Positions 1-10,207 of a DNA stretch of 64,000 nt are shown here, piece after piece. The stretch is taken from contig NZ_MAYN01000007.1 of assembly GCF_001691555.1 (NCBI RefSeq), positions 62,001 through 126,000 on the forward strand. Reading direction: 5' to 3'. The position numbers and the translations under genes were made by a program. Numbering within the stretch: position 1 is the stretch's first letter; each line of letters opens with the position of its first letter. The notes under the pieces are model-generated. The model did no database searches. It saw only the letters and a program-made list of their open reading frames with translations, and was not told the origin of the DNA. The DNA comes from Pantoea eucrina (GTDB taxonomy: Bacteria; Pseudomonadota; Gammaproteobacteria; Enterobacterales; Enterobacteriaceae).

Positions 1-1429
1 CCGCCATGGTTTCCGCTGAGCGCGCCACAGTGGCGCCGCCCTGACTGACGGTACCGGCAGCCTCACTCATCAATGCCATCGCCTGGCGTACGTTAGCGGC
101 GGTCTGCGCGACCGTGGCACCAAACTGCTCCATGCTGGCGGAGGTCTCTTCCACGCTGCTCGCCTGACGGCCAATCTGCTCGCTGATGGTGGCGCTGCCG
201 GCTGCAATAGTATCGGTGCCGTCACTGATCTCCTGAGCCGCACCCCGCACCTGGCGCACCACTTTTTCCAGCCCGTCGCCAATGCCGTTAATGGCAGCAA
301 CCAGCTGACCGACCTCATCGCGTCGCGCTGAATCAAGATGCGCCTGCAGATTACCGGCTGCATACTCCTCAGCCAGATGGATCACCTGCTGCAGCGGGCG
401 GGTAAGGGCGCGACGACAGTAAAACACAAAGCCGGCAGCAAACAGCAGTACCAGCGCCAGGCCGATAGCCATAAACAGATTGCGACTCTGCGTAACCGGA
501 GCCAGCAACGCGGCACGGCTGACCTCACCGGCAATGACCCAGTCCCAGCCCGGCAGCTGCTGCCACGCCAGCAGCCGGGTTTCACCGGCGTCCTCAAAGC
601 TGAGCAGCCCGGCGGGCTGGGTCAGCAGCTGCTGCTGTACCGTTTTGCTCCAGCGTGGCTGCTGGCCCTCAGCGTGGCGGTCAAACAGGTAGGTGCCCTG
701 TTTGCTGCCCGGTGTACCGTTCAGCACAAAGAAGCTGCCGCTGTCACCGAGATGGCGTGCCAGCACTTTGTCGCGCATCAGCGCATACTGTGTATCGATT
801 TTTACGCCGACAAATAAAATCGCAATGACGCTGCCGCTCTCATCACGCACCGGCTCATACTGGGTGATATAGTGATGGCCAAACAGCGTAGCCATCCCGC
901 GCCATGTGGTGCCCTGCTGCACGCTGCGCCAGGCAGCGCTGCTGCGATCCAGCCGGGTGCCGATGGCGCGGCTGCCATCCTCTTTTTTCAGTGATGTCGC
1001 GATGCGTACGTAATCATCACCGTCGCGCACAAAGATGGTAGTCACCGCGCCGGTGCGCTCAAGGAAGTCATCCACGGCAAGCTGGTCAAGATTGAGTGTT
1101 TTCAGACCGGCACGCAGCACAGGTGTGCTCAGCTCGCCTGTCTGAATGCGGGTGCTCTCGTCACGGCTGAAACGTTTAGGTAAAAAGCTCTGGAATAGTC
1201 GGGTGTAGTTTTCTACCTCTTCAGAGAGCGTAGCGTTAAACAGTGTGGCCATTTCACGGATGCCCTGCACCTGATTCGTCATATCATCGGTAGCGAGCTG
1301 TTCCAGCTGACGGGCGGCGTTGTGACTCAGGGTGAATGTCAGGACAAACAGCACAATGGCGACGCTGAAAGACGTCAATACAGACAGCCTGACGCCAAGA
1401 CTCAGGACGCTGAGAGAAAGACGCTTCAT
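1..1429 (-). CDS. Methyl-accepting chemotaxis protein, Cache-type sensor (partial, C-terminus off the left edge)
   Basis: Inner-membrane chemoreceptor that passes periplasmic ligand binding to CheW/CheA. 476 codons are visible, starting at ATG 1429 behind an AGG-containing ribosome site. A first membrane helix spans roughly residues 10-33. A large periplasmic region (about 34-310) resembles the Cache_3-Cache_2 fusion sensor of chemoreceptors, including an FVGVKIDTQ-like strand. A second helix lies at about 312-335 (LFMAIGLALVLLFAAG), followed by a HAMP region. The start of the cytoplasmic signalling coiled coil is seen from about 410, with the methylation-helix text SSVEETSASMEQ. The kinase-contact hairpin and the C-terminus are outside the window, so completeness cannot be judged. 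The ligand is unknown. Family assignment is firm; the Cache subtype is less certain. Confidence 0.9.
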   Translation of the reverse strand, partial: MKRLSLSVLSLGVRLSVLTSFSVAIVLFVLTFTLSHNAARQLEQLATDDMTNQVQGIREMATLFNATLSEEVENYTRLFQSFLPKRFSRDESTRIQTGELSTPVLRAGLKTLNLDQLAVDDFLERTGAVTTIFVRDGDDYVRIATSLKKEDGSRAIGTRLDRSSAAWRSVQQGTTWRGMATLFGHHYITQYEPVRDESGSVIAILFVGVKIDTQYALMRDKVLARHLGDSGSFFVLNGTPGSKQGTYLFDRHAEGQQPRWSKTVQQQLLTQPAGLLSFEDAGETRLLAWQQLPGWDWVIAGEVSRAALLAPVTQSRNLFMAIGLALVLLFAAGFVFYCRRALTRPLQQVIHLAEEYAAGNLQAHLDSARRDEVGQLVAAINGIGDGLEKVVRQVRGAAQEISDGTDTIAAGSATISEQIGRQASSVEETSASMEQFGATVAQTAANVRQAMALMSEAAGTVSQGGATVARSAETMA

Positions 1430-1578
1430 AAAATACCTGTTTTTAAAATGGGGGAGAACGATCAACGGCAGAAGCCGGCAAAGGTTTAGGGCGAATAAGC
1501 AGCGACGTTAATCTGCTAACGTGTCAGCAGAGAACAGGTACACTCGCTATCAGATGCACGCTATTCAGGAGCGTTACC

Positions 1579-2328
1579 GTGATTGAACTGACAACAGAGT
1601 CTCTGGCAGGAATTGAGTGTATTCATGCCGCACCCGCTGGTCAGCGGCAGACCCCGCTGCCCGTCGTTCTGTTTTACCATGGCTTTACCTCATCAAAGGA
1701 AGTGTACAGTTACTTTGCTGTGGCGCTGGCGCAGGCAGGATTTCGCGTCATCATGCCCGATGCAGAGATGCACGGAGCGCGTTATCAGGGTGACAGCGCG
1801 CTGCGGATGACGCGCTTCTGGGAGATTCTGCGACAAAATATTGATGAGCTGCCGCAGCTGGAGGCTGCGCTGCGTGGCAACAGCTGGATCGCCGGGCAGC
1901 GTTTTGCCGTGGCGGGGGCCTCAATGGGGGGGATGACGGCGCTGGGGGCCATGGCGCGCTATCCGCACATTCAAAGCGTCGGCTGCCTGATGGGATCCGG
2001 CTATTTCCGGCAACTCAGCGAGCAGCTGTTCCCGCCGCTGGTGGCGCAGACGCCTGCGCAGCAGCAGAGGCTTGCCGCGCGTCTGGCACCGCTGACCGCT
2101 TACGATCCTGCCACGCAGCTGGACCGGCTTGCCAGCCGGCCGCTGCTGCTCTGGCATGGCGAAGCGGATGAGGTAGTGCCCTTTGCTGAAACGCAGCGTC
2201 TGGCCGATGCGCTGCGCGCTGCGCAGCAGGATGGGCAGCTTACGTTCCTGTCTGAGCCGCAGATCGGGCATAAAATCACGCCCGCTGCGCTTACCGCCGT
2301 GGTGAATTTTTTTACGCGTCATCTCTGA
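1579..2328 (+). CDS. yjfP: Esterase/alpha-beta hydrolase YjfP
   Basis: Cytoplasmic serine esterase of the alpha/beta hydrolase fold; E. coli YjfP acts on short acyl esters in vitro, physiological substrate unknown. The 249 residues match the E. coli length. Visible catalytic elements are the oxyanion region FYHGFTS (about 32-38), the nucleophile elbow GASMGG with Ser115, Asp197 in HGEADEV and His231 in IGHKI. The start is GTG, with an AGGAG-like ribosome site in CAGGAGCG just upstream; the first in-frame residues IELTTESL match the family N-terminus. It lies directly before the rpsF operon, as in E. coli. No signal peptide is seen. Confidence 0.93.
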   Translation: MIELTTESLAGIECIHAAPAGQRQTPLPVVLFYHGFTSSKEVYSYFAVALAQAGFRVIMPDAEMHGARYQGDSALRMTRFWEILRQNIDELPQLEAALRGNSWIAGQRFAVAGASMGGMTALGAMARYPHIQSVGCLMGSGYFRQLSEQLFPPLVAQTPAQQQRLAARLAPLTAYDPATQLDRLASRPLLLWHGEADEVVPFAETQRLADALRAAQQDGQLTFLSEPQIGHKITPAALTAVVNFFTRHL

Positions 2329-2449
2329 GCGGCTGCCCGGCTGTTGCTTCGTGAGGCTGTACACAGCGGGGTTGCGCGCTGAAATTGCCTGCGTAGCACA
2401 AAAGGGCGGTTCAGCTGGCACGGCTGCAGCAAATTGGCGAAATGCCTGC

Positions 2450-2478
2450 TTGTGTTTGGTGCCTGACGCCAGTATGAT
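2450..2478 (+). promoter_or_regulatory. Candidate sigma-70 promoter of the rpsF-priB-rpsR-rplI operon
   Basis: TTGTGT at 2450-2455 and TATGAT at 2473-2478 are separated by exactly 17 bases, about 130 bases before the rpsF start. Seen by eye only. The -10 hexamer is good and the -35 is partial. Confidence 0.5.
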
Positions 2479-2557
2479 TACGCGTCAATTTTTCAGCTGC
2501 ATTCAGAGGTGTGTGTCATTTAACAATGATATGCAACCTATAACGTTCCTTGCTTCC

Positions 2558-3006
<449 letters not shown>

Positions 3007-3012
3007 TTCCCG

Positions 3013-3562
<550 letters not shown>

Positions 3563-3589
3563 TCGGCAACTGTCCATTAACGACTTTAA

Positions 3590-4051
<462 letters not shown>

Positions 4052-4068
4052 TTTTATGCAGTGATGCG

Positions 4069-4099
4069 AAAACGCCGGCCTTGTGCCGGCGTTTTTGTT
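4069..4099 (+). terminator. Rho-independent terminator after rplI
   Basis: AACGCCGGC (4071-4079), loop CTTGT, GCCGGCGTT (4085-4093), then a T-rich run. The stem is perfect and lies between convergent rplI and ytfB, so it may serve both. Confidence 0.9.
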
Positions 4100-4107
4100 T
4101 GCGGCGT

Positions 4108-4773
4108 TTACTGAGCGCGGATAAAGCTGCCGTCGGGCTGACGGGTAAACAGCACCGGACCATTGCTGCCGTCAACGGTAAGCCCGGTTATCACACCATC
4201 GCCATTCTGGCGAATTTTCACCTGCTGACCGCTCTGCAGCGAGCTCAGCGGCGAGCCTTCCCCCTCCACACGCGCCATCGCAAATACATCATTAACCGGC
4301 AGATTATTGTCACGGAACAGCTGTGCCAGCGTCTGGCCCGAGGCTACGCTGTAGCTGCGCCAGGTGCCCTGCGCATCAATAGCCGGTTGGCTGTTTTGCG
4401 GCGCAGAAGCGCTGTTCTGGTTATCAGAAAGCTCCGCCTGCATGGGCACCTCTTTCGGCTGGCTCTCAACCGAACGCTCTACCGGATATTTTCCGTTGCT
4501 GGTTGGCCAGAGAAACGCCAGCAGGACAATCAGCAGGGCGATAACGATGCCCCGGCGATGAAGCGGCGGCAGGGGGTCCATCCAGCGTACATCATCCAGC
4601 AGGTGCCAGATGCGCTGCAGGGCAGCAGGCATGCGGGACGGGGTATCTGTGGCCATAGGTGGATCCTCCTCGCCAGCGGTTTTATGCAGTCTGGCTGGCA
4701 GCCAGCGTTGCAGCCAGGGTTTCAGCGTTCGCGTTGTGCGCGTCCGGCGACGTCGCGGGGCAATCTGGCCCAT
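4108..4773 (-). CDS. ytfB: OapA-family cell-division/cell-surface protein YtfB
   Basis: Inner-membrane protein with a periplasmic OapA (LysM-like) domain; E. coli YtfB binds glycan at the septum. The OapA N-terminal motif MDPLPPLHRRGI leads into one membrane helix (about 75-90), then a polar Q/S/P-rich linker, then the OapA domain (about 135-221) with SYSVASGQTLAQLFRDNNLP and VLFTRQPDGSFIRAQ. From ATG 4773 it is 221 residues with an arginine-rich extension of about 40 residues not present in E. coli. An internal ATG at 4656 preceded by AGGAGG would give 182 residues, so the start is ambiguous. Confidence 0.9.
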   Translation of the reverse strand: MGQIAPRRRRTRTTRTLKPWLQRWLPARLHKTAGEEDPPMATDTPSRMPAALQRIWHLLDDVRWMDPLPPLHRRGIVIALLIVLLAFLWPTSNGKYPVERSVESQPKEVPMQAELSDNQNSASAPQNSQPAIDAQGTWRSYSVASGQTLAQLFRDNNLPVNDVFAMARVEGEGSPLSSLQSGQQVKIRQNGDGVITGLTVDGSNGPVLFTRQPDGSFIRAQ

Positions 4774-4958
4774 GTTATCTCTCTTGTTTTACAGTATGGG
4801 CAATGACAGCAGGAAGTGCCCGCCAGCATTGAAAAATTTGACCTGCGTATTGTTTCTGTTTCGTCGTCAAATGTCATCCCGCACCGCGTGAGATTTTACG
4901 CCAGCCGCGTGCGCTGCTATGCTGCCGGTTCACTTTTATCCGGGATTAAGGAATCAAG

Positions 4959-5579
4959 ATGACGACCCCTTCATTTGACAGCGTCGAATCACAAGCAAGT
5001 TACGGTATCGGTTTACAGGTTGGCCAGCAGCTGCAGGAGTCTGGACTGCAGGGTCTGCAGCCTGAAGCGCTGCTGGCGGGTCTGCGCGACGCGCTGGAAG
5101 GGAACTCACCGGCGGTTCCGGTTGATGTGGTACACCGTGCGCTGCGCGAAGTCCACGAGCGTGCAGAAGGCGTGCGCCGCGAGCGCACCGAAGCGATGGC
5201 CGCCCAGGGTCAGCAGTTCCTTGAGCAGAATGCCCAGCGCGAAGGCGTCAGCACAACGGAATCAGGTCTGCAGTTTAGCGTGATCAAACAGGGCGATGGC
5301 CCGATCCCGTCACGTCAGGATCGCGTGCGCGTGCACTATACCGGTAAGCTGATCGACGGCAGCGTGTTCGACAGCTCCGTTGCCCGCGGCGAGCCAGCAG
5401 AGTTTCCGGTTACCGGCGTTATCGCAGGCTGGATCGAAGCGCTGACGCTGATGCCGGTTGGCTCAAAATGGGAGCTGACCATCCCGCACAACCTCGCCTA
5501 CGGTGAGCGCGGTGCCGGCGCCTCAATTCCGCCATTCAGCACCCTGGTTTTTGAAGTTGAGCTGCTGGAAATTCTGTAA
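4959..5579 (+). CDS. fklB: FKBP-type peptidyl-prolyl isomerase FklB (FKBP22)
   Basis: 206-residue prolyl cis-trans isomerase (EC 5.2.1.8), same length as the E. coli protein. An alpha-helical dimerisation domain (about 1-85, starting [12 protein letters not shown]) precedes the FKBP domain (about 95-206) with [22 protein letters not shown] and the active-site loop [24 protein letters not shown]. No signal peptide, so cytosolic as drawn. It follows ytfB divergently and is followed by a palindrome array rather than by cycA. Confidence 0.96.
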   Translation: MTTPSFDSVESQASYGIGLQVGQQLQESGLQGLQPEALLAGLRDALEGNSPAVPVDVVHRALREVHERAEGVRRERTEAMAAQGQQFLEQNAQREGVSTTESGLQFSVIKQGDGPIPSRQDRVRVHYTGKLIDGSVFDSSVARGEPAEFPVTGVIAGWIEALTLMPVGSKWELTIPHNLAYGERGAGASIPPFSTLVFEVELLEIL

Positions 5580-5593
5580 TAGCTTCGCCGCCA

Positions 5594-6006
5594 GGGGCGC
5601 ATAAATGCGCCCCCTACGAGTCGATGCAGGGGCGCCATTAATGGCGCCCTGGTTACGTGCGGGATTGAATGCAGGGGCGCCATTAATGGCGCCCTTGTTG
5701 CGTGCGGGGGCTGGAACCCGGGGCGCATAAATGCGCCAGGGGCGCATAAATGCGCCCCCTACGGGCGGGCCGGTGTACGGGCGCCATTAATGGCGCCCTG
5801 GTTGCATGCGGTGGCTGGAACCAGGGACGCACAAACACGGCAGGGGCGCATTAATGCGCCCCCTGTGGGCGGGCCGGTGTAGGGGCGGCATTAATGGCGC
5901 CCTTGTTGCGTGCGGGGGCTGGAACCAGGGACGCACAAACACGGCAGGGGCGCATTAATGCGCCCCCTGTGGGCGGGCCAATGCAGGAGCGCCATTAATG
6001 GCGCCC
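5594..6006. repeat. Palindrome array with a 104-bp period
   Basis: The gap between fklB and cpdB is filled by alternating 20-bp palindromes. Type A, GGGCGCCATTAATGGCGCCC, has cores starting at 5631, 5676, 5780, 5884 (one mismatch) and 5988 (one mismatch). Type B, GGGGCGCATNNATGCGCCCC, starts at 5594, 5720 (damaged), 5739, 5843 and 5947. From 5676 on, both types recur every 104 bases, so the array is about three tandem copies of a composite unit. The linkers (GTTGCGTGCGGGGGCTGGAACC and GTGGGCGGGCC-like) also repeat. Open frames here in both directions are by-products of the repeat. No transposase is linked. Confidence 0.9.
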
Positions 6007-6031
6007 TGGTTGCGTGCGTGCGGGCGCAGGG

Positions 6032-7978
6032 TCAGGGGTGCTGTAAGTTCACCTGCCACACGGCAAAGCCCGTCTCGTCTGTGCCCACCGGCTTCATCGG
6101 ATAGTCAGCGTATTGATTTATAAATTGCGTGGCTTTACTGCCCGGCGCTGTCTCAAAACGAATATCCAGCGGCGTCTCACTCTTAATGGGCGCTAAGCGC
6201 CAGTTATGGTCCGCCTGCGGCTGTACGGCACCCTGTTGCTGACTCTGGCTGCTGATATAGGCTGCCACTACGGCGCGATTCTCATCCGGCGAGGCAAAGG
6301 CGACAAACCGGTCGCCGGTGCCGGCAAACTTACCGCCCCAGGCGCGATAATTATTGGTTGCCACAAGAAAGGTTGCTGCGGGATCAACCGGCTTGCCCTG
6401 CCACGTGAGCTCACGGATACGCGAGGCGTTTTGATTGATCAGGGCACATTCGCTGTCGTAGCGGGCTGGCTGCGTCACATCAATCTGATAATTCACGCCA
6501 TCTATCACATCAAAATTGTAGGTGCGAAAATCCCAGTTAATCAGCGACTGCGGTTTGCTGCTGTGCGGGTCAATCTGATTGAACTGCGCAGCTGAACACT
6601 CCAGCCACTCTTTTACCTGAGCGCCGCTCACTTTCATCACAACCAGCGTATTCGGATAGAGGTAAAGATCGGCGGCGTTGCGAAACGTCAGCTCACCTTT
6701 CTCAACCTCCACGTAGCTTGCAGGATCGTTTTTGCGGCCGCCTGCTTTAAACGGAGCTGCTGCCGACAGCACCGGCAGGCGTCCCAGATCGGGATCGCCC
6801 TGAATAAAGCGTTCGGTATAGGCACGCTGCGCGTTATTCACAATCTGCACGGTGGGATCGTCCTGCACCAGCGCCAGATAGCTGTACATCACATCTGCTG
6901 CTTTGCCGATCGGTTTAGCGACAAACTCGCGCGTGGCGCGATGATCGTCTGCCAGTACCGCAACCAGCGCGGGATCCTCTGCCGCCAGCGATCGCTTCGC
7001 CGCTGTGTCATAAATCGGACGCGCAGCGGCAGTACCCTGTGTCACCCGCCACGATCCCCGATCGTTGCTCAGCACCAGATCGACCACGCCAAGATGATCG
7101 CCCCACATTCCTGGCATCACGGCGGGTATGCCGTTCAGCGTCCCCTGAGCAATATCAGCGCCTTTGATCGCAGCAAACTCTTTTGAGGGGAATACCGCAT
7201 GCGCATGACCGAACATGATTGCGTTAATACCCGGCACCTGGCTCAGATACCACACGGAGTTTTCCGCCATCGCATGATACGGCTCGCTGCTCAAGCCGGA
7301 GTGGGGAATCGCAACAATAACGTCAGCCCCTTTTGCGCGCATTTCCGGTACATAACGCTTTGCTGTTTCAGTAATGTCCTCAACCCGTACTTTGCCCTGC
7401 AGATTATTACGGTCCCATACCATAATTTGCGGGGGTACAAAGCCGATATAGCCGATTTTCAATGTGTGCTGAGCGCCGCTGCGATCGGTAACCGTGGTCT
7501 CTTTAATCAGATAGGGCGTAAACAGCGGCTTACCGCTGGCTTCATCAATGATATTGGCATTCACATAGGGAAAGCGTGCACCTGCCAGCGCGCGCTGCAG
7601 ATAAGGAAGGCCGTAGTTGAACTCGTGGTTGCCCAGGTTGCCGACCGCGTAATCCAGCGTGTTCAGCGCCTTATAAACCGGATGCACCTCGCCTGGCTGC
7701 AGCCCTTTTGCCGCCATATAGTCGCCAAGCGGGCTGCCCTGAATGATATCGCCATTATCGACCAGCACGCTGTTTTTGCGCTCGGCGCGCGCCTGCTGAA
7801 TCAGCGTGGCGGTACGTACCAGGCCAAACTTCTCTGTGGATTTATCTTTGTAGTAATCAAAATCCATCATGTTGCTGTGCAGATCGGTGGTTTCCAGAAT
7901 ACGCAAATCCACAGTAGCCGCCTGGGCGGTAGCGGCTGCCAGACACAGCGCCAGTAACGACATGTTCAGTCTGAACAC
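6032..7978 (-). CDS. cpdB: 2',3'-cyclic-nucleotide 2'-phosphodiesterase/3'-nucleotidase CpdB
   Basis: Periplasmic bifunctional enzyme (EC 3.1.4.16, 3.1.3.6) that scavenges 2',3'-cyclic nucleotides and 3'-nucleotides. With GTG at 7978 the product is 648 residues (E. coli 647); AAGGAG lies six bases before this GTG, which is why I prefer it to the further upstream TTG at 7999. A signal peptide ends near AATAQA. The metallophosphoesterase motifs follow: [32 protein letters not shown] and FGHAHAVF. The 5'-nucleotidase C-terminal domain carries [12 protein letters not shown] and NNYRAWGG. Divergent from cysQ. Confidence 0.97.
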   Translation of the reverse strand: MFRLNMSLLALCLAAATAQAATVDLRILETTDLHSNMMDFDYYKDKSTEKFGLVRTATLIQQARAERKNSVLVDNGDIIQGSPLGDYMAAKGLQPGEVHPVYKALNTLDYAVGNLGNHEFNYGLPYLQRALAGARFPYVNANIIDEASGKPLFTPYLIKETTVTDRSGAQHTLKIGYIGFVPPQIMVWDRNNLQGKVRVEDITETAKRYVPEMRAKGADVIVAIPHSGLSSEPYHAMAENSVWYLSQVPGINAIMFGHAHAVFPSKEFAAIKGADIAQGTLNGIPAVMPGMWGDHLGVVDLVLSNDRGSWRVTQGTAAARPIYDTAAKRSLAAEDPALVAVLADDHRATREFVAKPIGKAADVMYSYLALVQDDPTVQIVNNAQRAYTERFIQGDPDLGRLPVLSAAAPFKAGGRKNDPASYVEVEKGELTFRNAADLYLYPNTLVVMKVSGAQVKEWLECSAAQFNQIDPHSSKPQSLINWDFRTYNFDVIDGVNYQIDVTQPARYDSECALINQNASRIRELTWQGKPVDPAATFLVATNNYRAWGGKFAGTGDRFVAFASPDENRAVVAAYISSQSQQQGAVQPQADHNWRLAPIKSETPLDIRFETAPGSKATQFINQYADYPMKPVGTDETGFAVWQVNLQHP

Positions 7979-8257
7979 GGCTCTCTCCTTGTTTACCAAA
8001 TAGGCCTCTCAAAATAATGTAAAACCATGACAAATTATCAGTTCAATTTGTGATAGATATCGGGGTTTTGCTTTTTTCCCGCTACCGCAGGCGATTCAGC
8101 AATGCGCCATAGTTACCCTTTGCAATCTATGGTATTGATATTACGATCTATTATTGAACACGATGCCGGACAACAGACAGGCGGGGCTTTACCTGCCAGA
8201 CTTTGAAGAGCAACAGTCCGGGTCGGAACGTGCATTTCTGCGAAAATGAGGTGAAGC

Positions 8258-9004
8258 ATGTTAGAGAAAATTTGCCAGCTGGCGCGTGACGCAGGCGATG
8301 CAATTATGCAGGTCTACGACGGCGCGCAGCCGATGAACGTGACCAGTAAAGCGGATGATTCACCCGTTACCGCGGCGGATCTGGCCGCACATGATGTGAT
8401 CATGCAGGGCCTGAAGACGATCTCGCCCGATCTGCCGGTGCTGTCTGAAGAGGATCCGCCAGCGTGGGCGATCCGTCAGCAGTGGCAGCGTTACTGGCTG
8501 GTTGATCCGCTGGATGGCACCAAAGAGTTTATCAAGCGTAACGGTGAATTTACCGTCAACATTGCCCTGATCGAGCAGGGTAAGCCGGTGATGGGGGTCG
8601 TTTATGCACCGGCGCTGGGCGTGCTCTATTCAGCGGCAGAGGGTAAAGCGTGGAAAGAGGAGGGGGGGCAGACCACCCGCATCCACGTGGTGGATGCCCG
8701 GCCACCGCTGGTCGTGGTCAGCCGCTCACACGCTGATAACGATCCGGAGCTGAAGGAGTACCTGGCGCATCTGGGTGAACACCAGACTACGGCTATCGGC
8801 TCATCACTGAAATTTTGTCTGGTGGCTGAAGGTAAAGCACAGCTCTATCCGCGCTTCGGGCCTACCAATATCTGGGATACCGGTGCAGGCCATGCGGTCG
8901 CCCTGGCGGCAGGTGCCCATGTGCATGACTGGCAGGGACGTACGCTTGACTATACACCGCGCGAATCCTTTCTGAATCCCGGCTTCCGCGTTTCGCTGTT
9001 TTAA
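8258..9004 (+). CDS. cysQ: 3'(2'),5'-bisphosphate nucleotidase CysQ
   Basis: Mg-dependent phosphatase that converts 3'-phosphoadenosine 5'-phosphate to AMP and so protects sulfate assimilation (EC 3.1.3.7). 248 residues. The inositol monophosphatase-superfamily motifs are visible: Glu64-Glu65 in LSEEDPP, Asp83-Pro-Leu-Asp86 in [11 protein letters not shown], and the C-terminal [17 protein letters not shown] 8258 follows GAGGTGAAGC. Membrane-associated in E. coli but no membrane segment is seen. A terminator follows. Confidence 0.97.
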   Translation: MLEKICQLARDAGDAIMQVYDGAQPMNVTSKADDSPVTAADLAAHDVIMQGLKTISPDLPVLSEEDPPAWAIRQQWQRYWLVDPLDGTKEFIKRNGEFTVNIALIEQGKPVMGVVYAPALGVLYSAAEGKAWKEEGGQTTRIHVVDARPPLVVVSRSHADNDPELKEYLAHLGEHQTTAIGSSLKFCLVAEGKAQLYPRFGPTNIWDTGAGHAVALAAGAHVHDWQGRTLDYTPRESFLNPGFRVSLF

Positions 9005-9007
9005 GGC

Positions 9008-9035
9008 ACCGGGAGGCATACGCCTCCCGTTCTTT
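9008..9035 (+). terminator. Terminator between cysQ and ytfJ
   Basis: CGGGAGGC (9010-9017), loop ATA-, GCCTCCCG (9022-9029), then TTCTTT. It lies between convergent genes. Confidence 0.75.
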
Positions 9036-9591
9036 ACGGCTGCAGCAGAGAGTGAAGCAGCGTCATCACCTGTTTAACCTCATCCTGCGTCAGTGCGCCC
9101 TCTTTCGCGAAACGGACATGTGCCGTTTGATCCAGCACCACCACAGCCGAGCCTCCTTTTTCCAGCTGCCACGCTTTTCGCGCGCTGCCGTTACTGTCGA
9201 TAATGAACTGCGACCACGGGAACTGCGCTTTATTACTTTCAATGCTGTTGCGTACAAACATACCGGTTCCCGGAATAGCATCGTCGGTATCGACCAGCGT
9301 GGTGGTCTGATAGCGATCGTGCGGTAATTGTGCCGCCTTAATCGCTTCAATCAGCGCTGCATTTTGCTCTTTGGCTGAAAGCCGTCCGGCGAGATGCAGG
9401 ATCACCCGCACTTTGCCGCTTAGCTGAGCGCTGTTCCACGGCTGATAGCTGAATTTATCCTGCTGATACATCAGCTCGCCCCGATCGGGAATACCCACCG
9501 GCGGCACGCGCTCGCCGGTTTTAAAGACGTGGGCAGCAGCCAGACCAGGCAATAGCAGCGCGATCGCAAGCAGAGAGGGGGCCAGACGCAT
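9034..9591 (-). CDS. ytfJ: YtfJ family periplasmic protein
   Basis: 185 residues, against about 184 in E. coli; function unknown. A clear signal peptide (MRLAPSLLAIALLLPGLAAA, cleavage near AAA-H) puts it in the periplasm. The body has a thioredoxin-like pattern (LSGKVRVILHLAGR; DQTAHVRFAKEGAL) but no CXXC pair, so it is unlikely to be a disulfide oxidoreductase. The family name is from recognition of the whole sequence. Confidence 0.92.
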   Translation of the reverse strand: MRLAPSLLAIALLLPGLAAAHVFKTGERVPPVGIPDRGELMYQQDKFSYQPWNSAQLSGKVRVILHLAGRLSAKEQNAALIEAIKAAQLPHDRYQTTTLVDTDDAIPGTGMFVRNSIESNKAQFPWSQFIIDSNGSARKAWQLEKGGSAVVVLDQTAHVRFAKEGALTQDEVKQVMTLLHSLLQP

Positions 9592-9904
9592 AGAATACTC
9601 CTTAGTGATCGGACCAGTGAGTCATATTATTGTCATGGTAAGCGCGGATGATGCGCCTGTCGTAAAAACCTGGCAGCTTTGCAACCTGTGCCACAAATCT
9701 GTAACCAACAAAGGTTTATACTGGATTTTGTGAGCTGAATGACAGAGTTGTCTGTAATGATGTGTCAATTCAGTAAAAAATTCATGTTTCCGGAACCCGG
9801 ATCAAAAATCCTGTTCTATATTTAGGCCTCATTTGCGCTTCATGAGTTCGTATACCCATTTGGCAACGGCGAAGCGTATTACATCTGTTCAGGAGTTAAA
9901 CAGC
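9592..9904. other. Intergenic region between ytfJ and ytfK
   Basis: 313 bases holding the divergent promoters of ytfJ and ytfK. CTGTAATGATGTGTCAA at 9752-9768 is reminiscent of a PhoB box, and E. coli ytfK is PhoB-controlled. However, the two half-repeats are 10 rather than 11 bases apart, so I do not call a site. Nothing else was identified. Confidence 0.5.
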
Positions 9905-10111
9905 ATGAAGATCTTCCAGCGATATAATCCGCTGCAAATTGCGAAATATGTCAAAACGCTATTTAAAGGAAGGTTGTATATCAAGGATGTCGGCGCGTTT
10001 GAGTTTGATAAAGGCAAAGTCATTTTGCCACGCGTTAAAGATAAACAGCACCTTAGCGTGATGTCAGAAATTAATCGCCAGGTGCTGCGGCTGCAGGCTG
10101 AGTACAACTAA
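9905..10111 (+). CDS. ytfK: YtfK, SpoT-interacting stringent-response factor
   Basis: 68-residue DUF1107 protein. E. coli YtfK binds SpoT and pushes it toward (p)ppGpp synthesis during phosphate and fatty-acid starvation. The sequence from [20 protein letters not shown] through [13 protein letters not shown] to [12 protein letters not shown] is nearly that of E. coli. The ATG at 9905 (preceded by CAGGAG) gives the family length; the frame is open further upstream but that part is not conserved. A GC-rich hairpin follows at about 10132. Confidence 0.95.
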   Translation: MKIFQRYNPLQIAKYVKTLFKGRLYIKDVGAFEFDKGKVILPRVKDKQHLSVMSEINRQVLRLQAEYN

Positions 10112-10129
10112 GCGTTAAAATCAGGCAGT

Positions 10130-10160
10130 AAAAAGGGCGCCGCGGGCGCCCTTGATGTTT
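10130..10160 (+). terminator. Putative terminator after ytfK
   Basis: AAGGGCGCC (10134-10142), a two- to three-base loop, then GGGCGCCCTT and a weak T-rich tail (GATGTTTC). The stem is strong and the tail poor, so confidence is moderate. Confidence 0.55.
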
Positions 10161-10207
10161 CTGCTACTTTCGTTCTGAATCAGCTCTGTCCGAACCAGAA
10201 CCTCTCT

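Noticed and set aside
5498..5747. Reverse-strand frames over the fklB 3' end and palindrome array (repeated INGAP/IYAP-type text)
   Set aside because: They are translations of the palindromic repeats and of fklB antisense; no ribosome site or non-repeat content.
9752..9768. Possible PhoB box before ytfK
   Set aside because: The half-sites are 10 instead of 11 bases apart and one is poorly matched.
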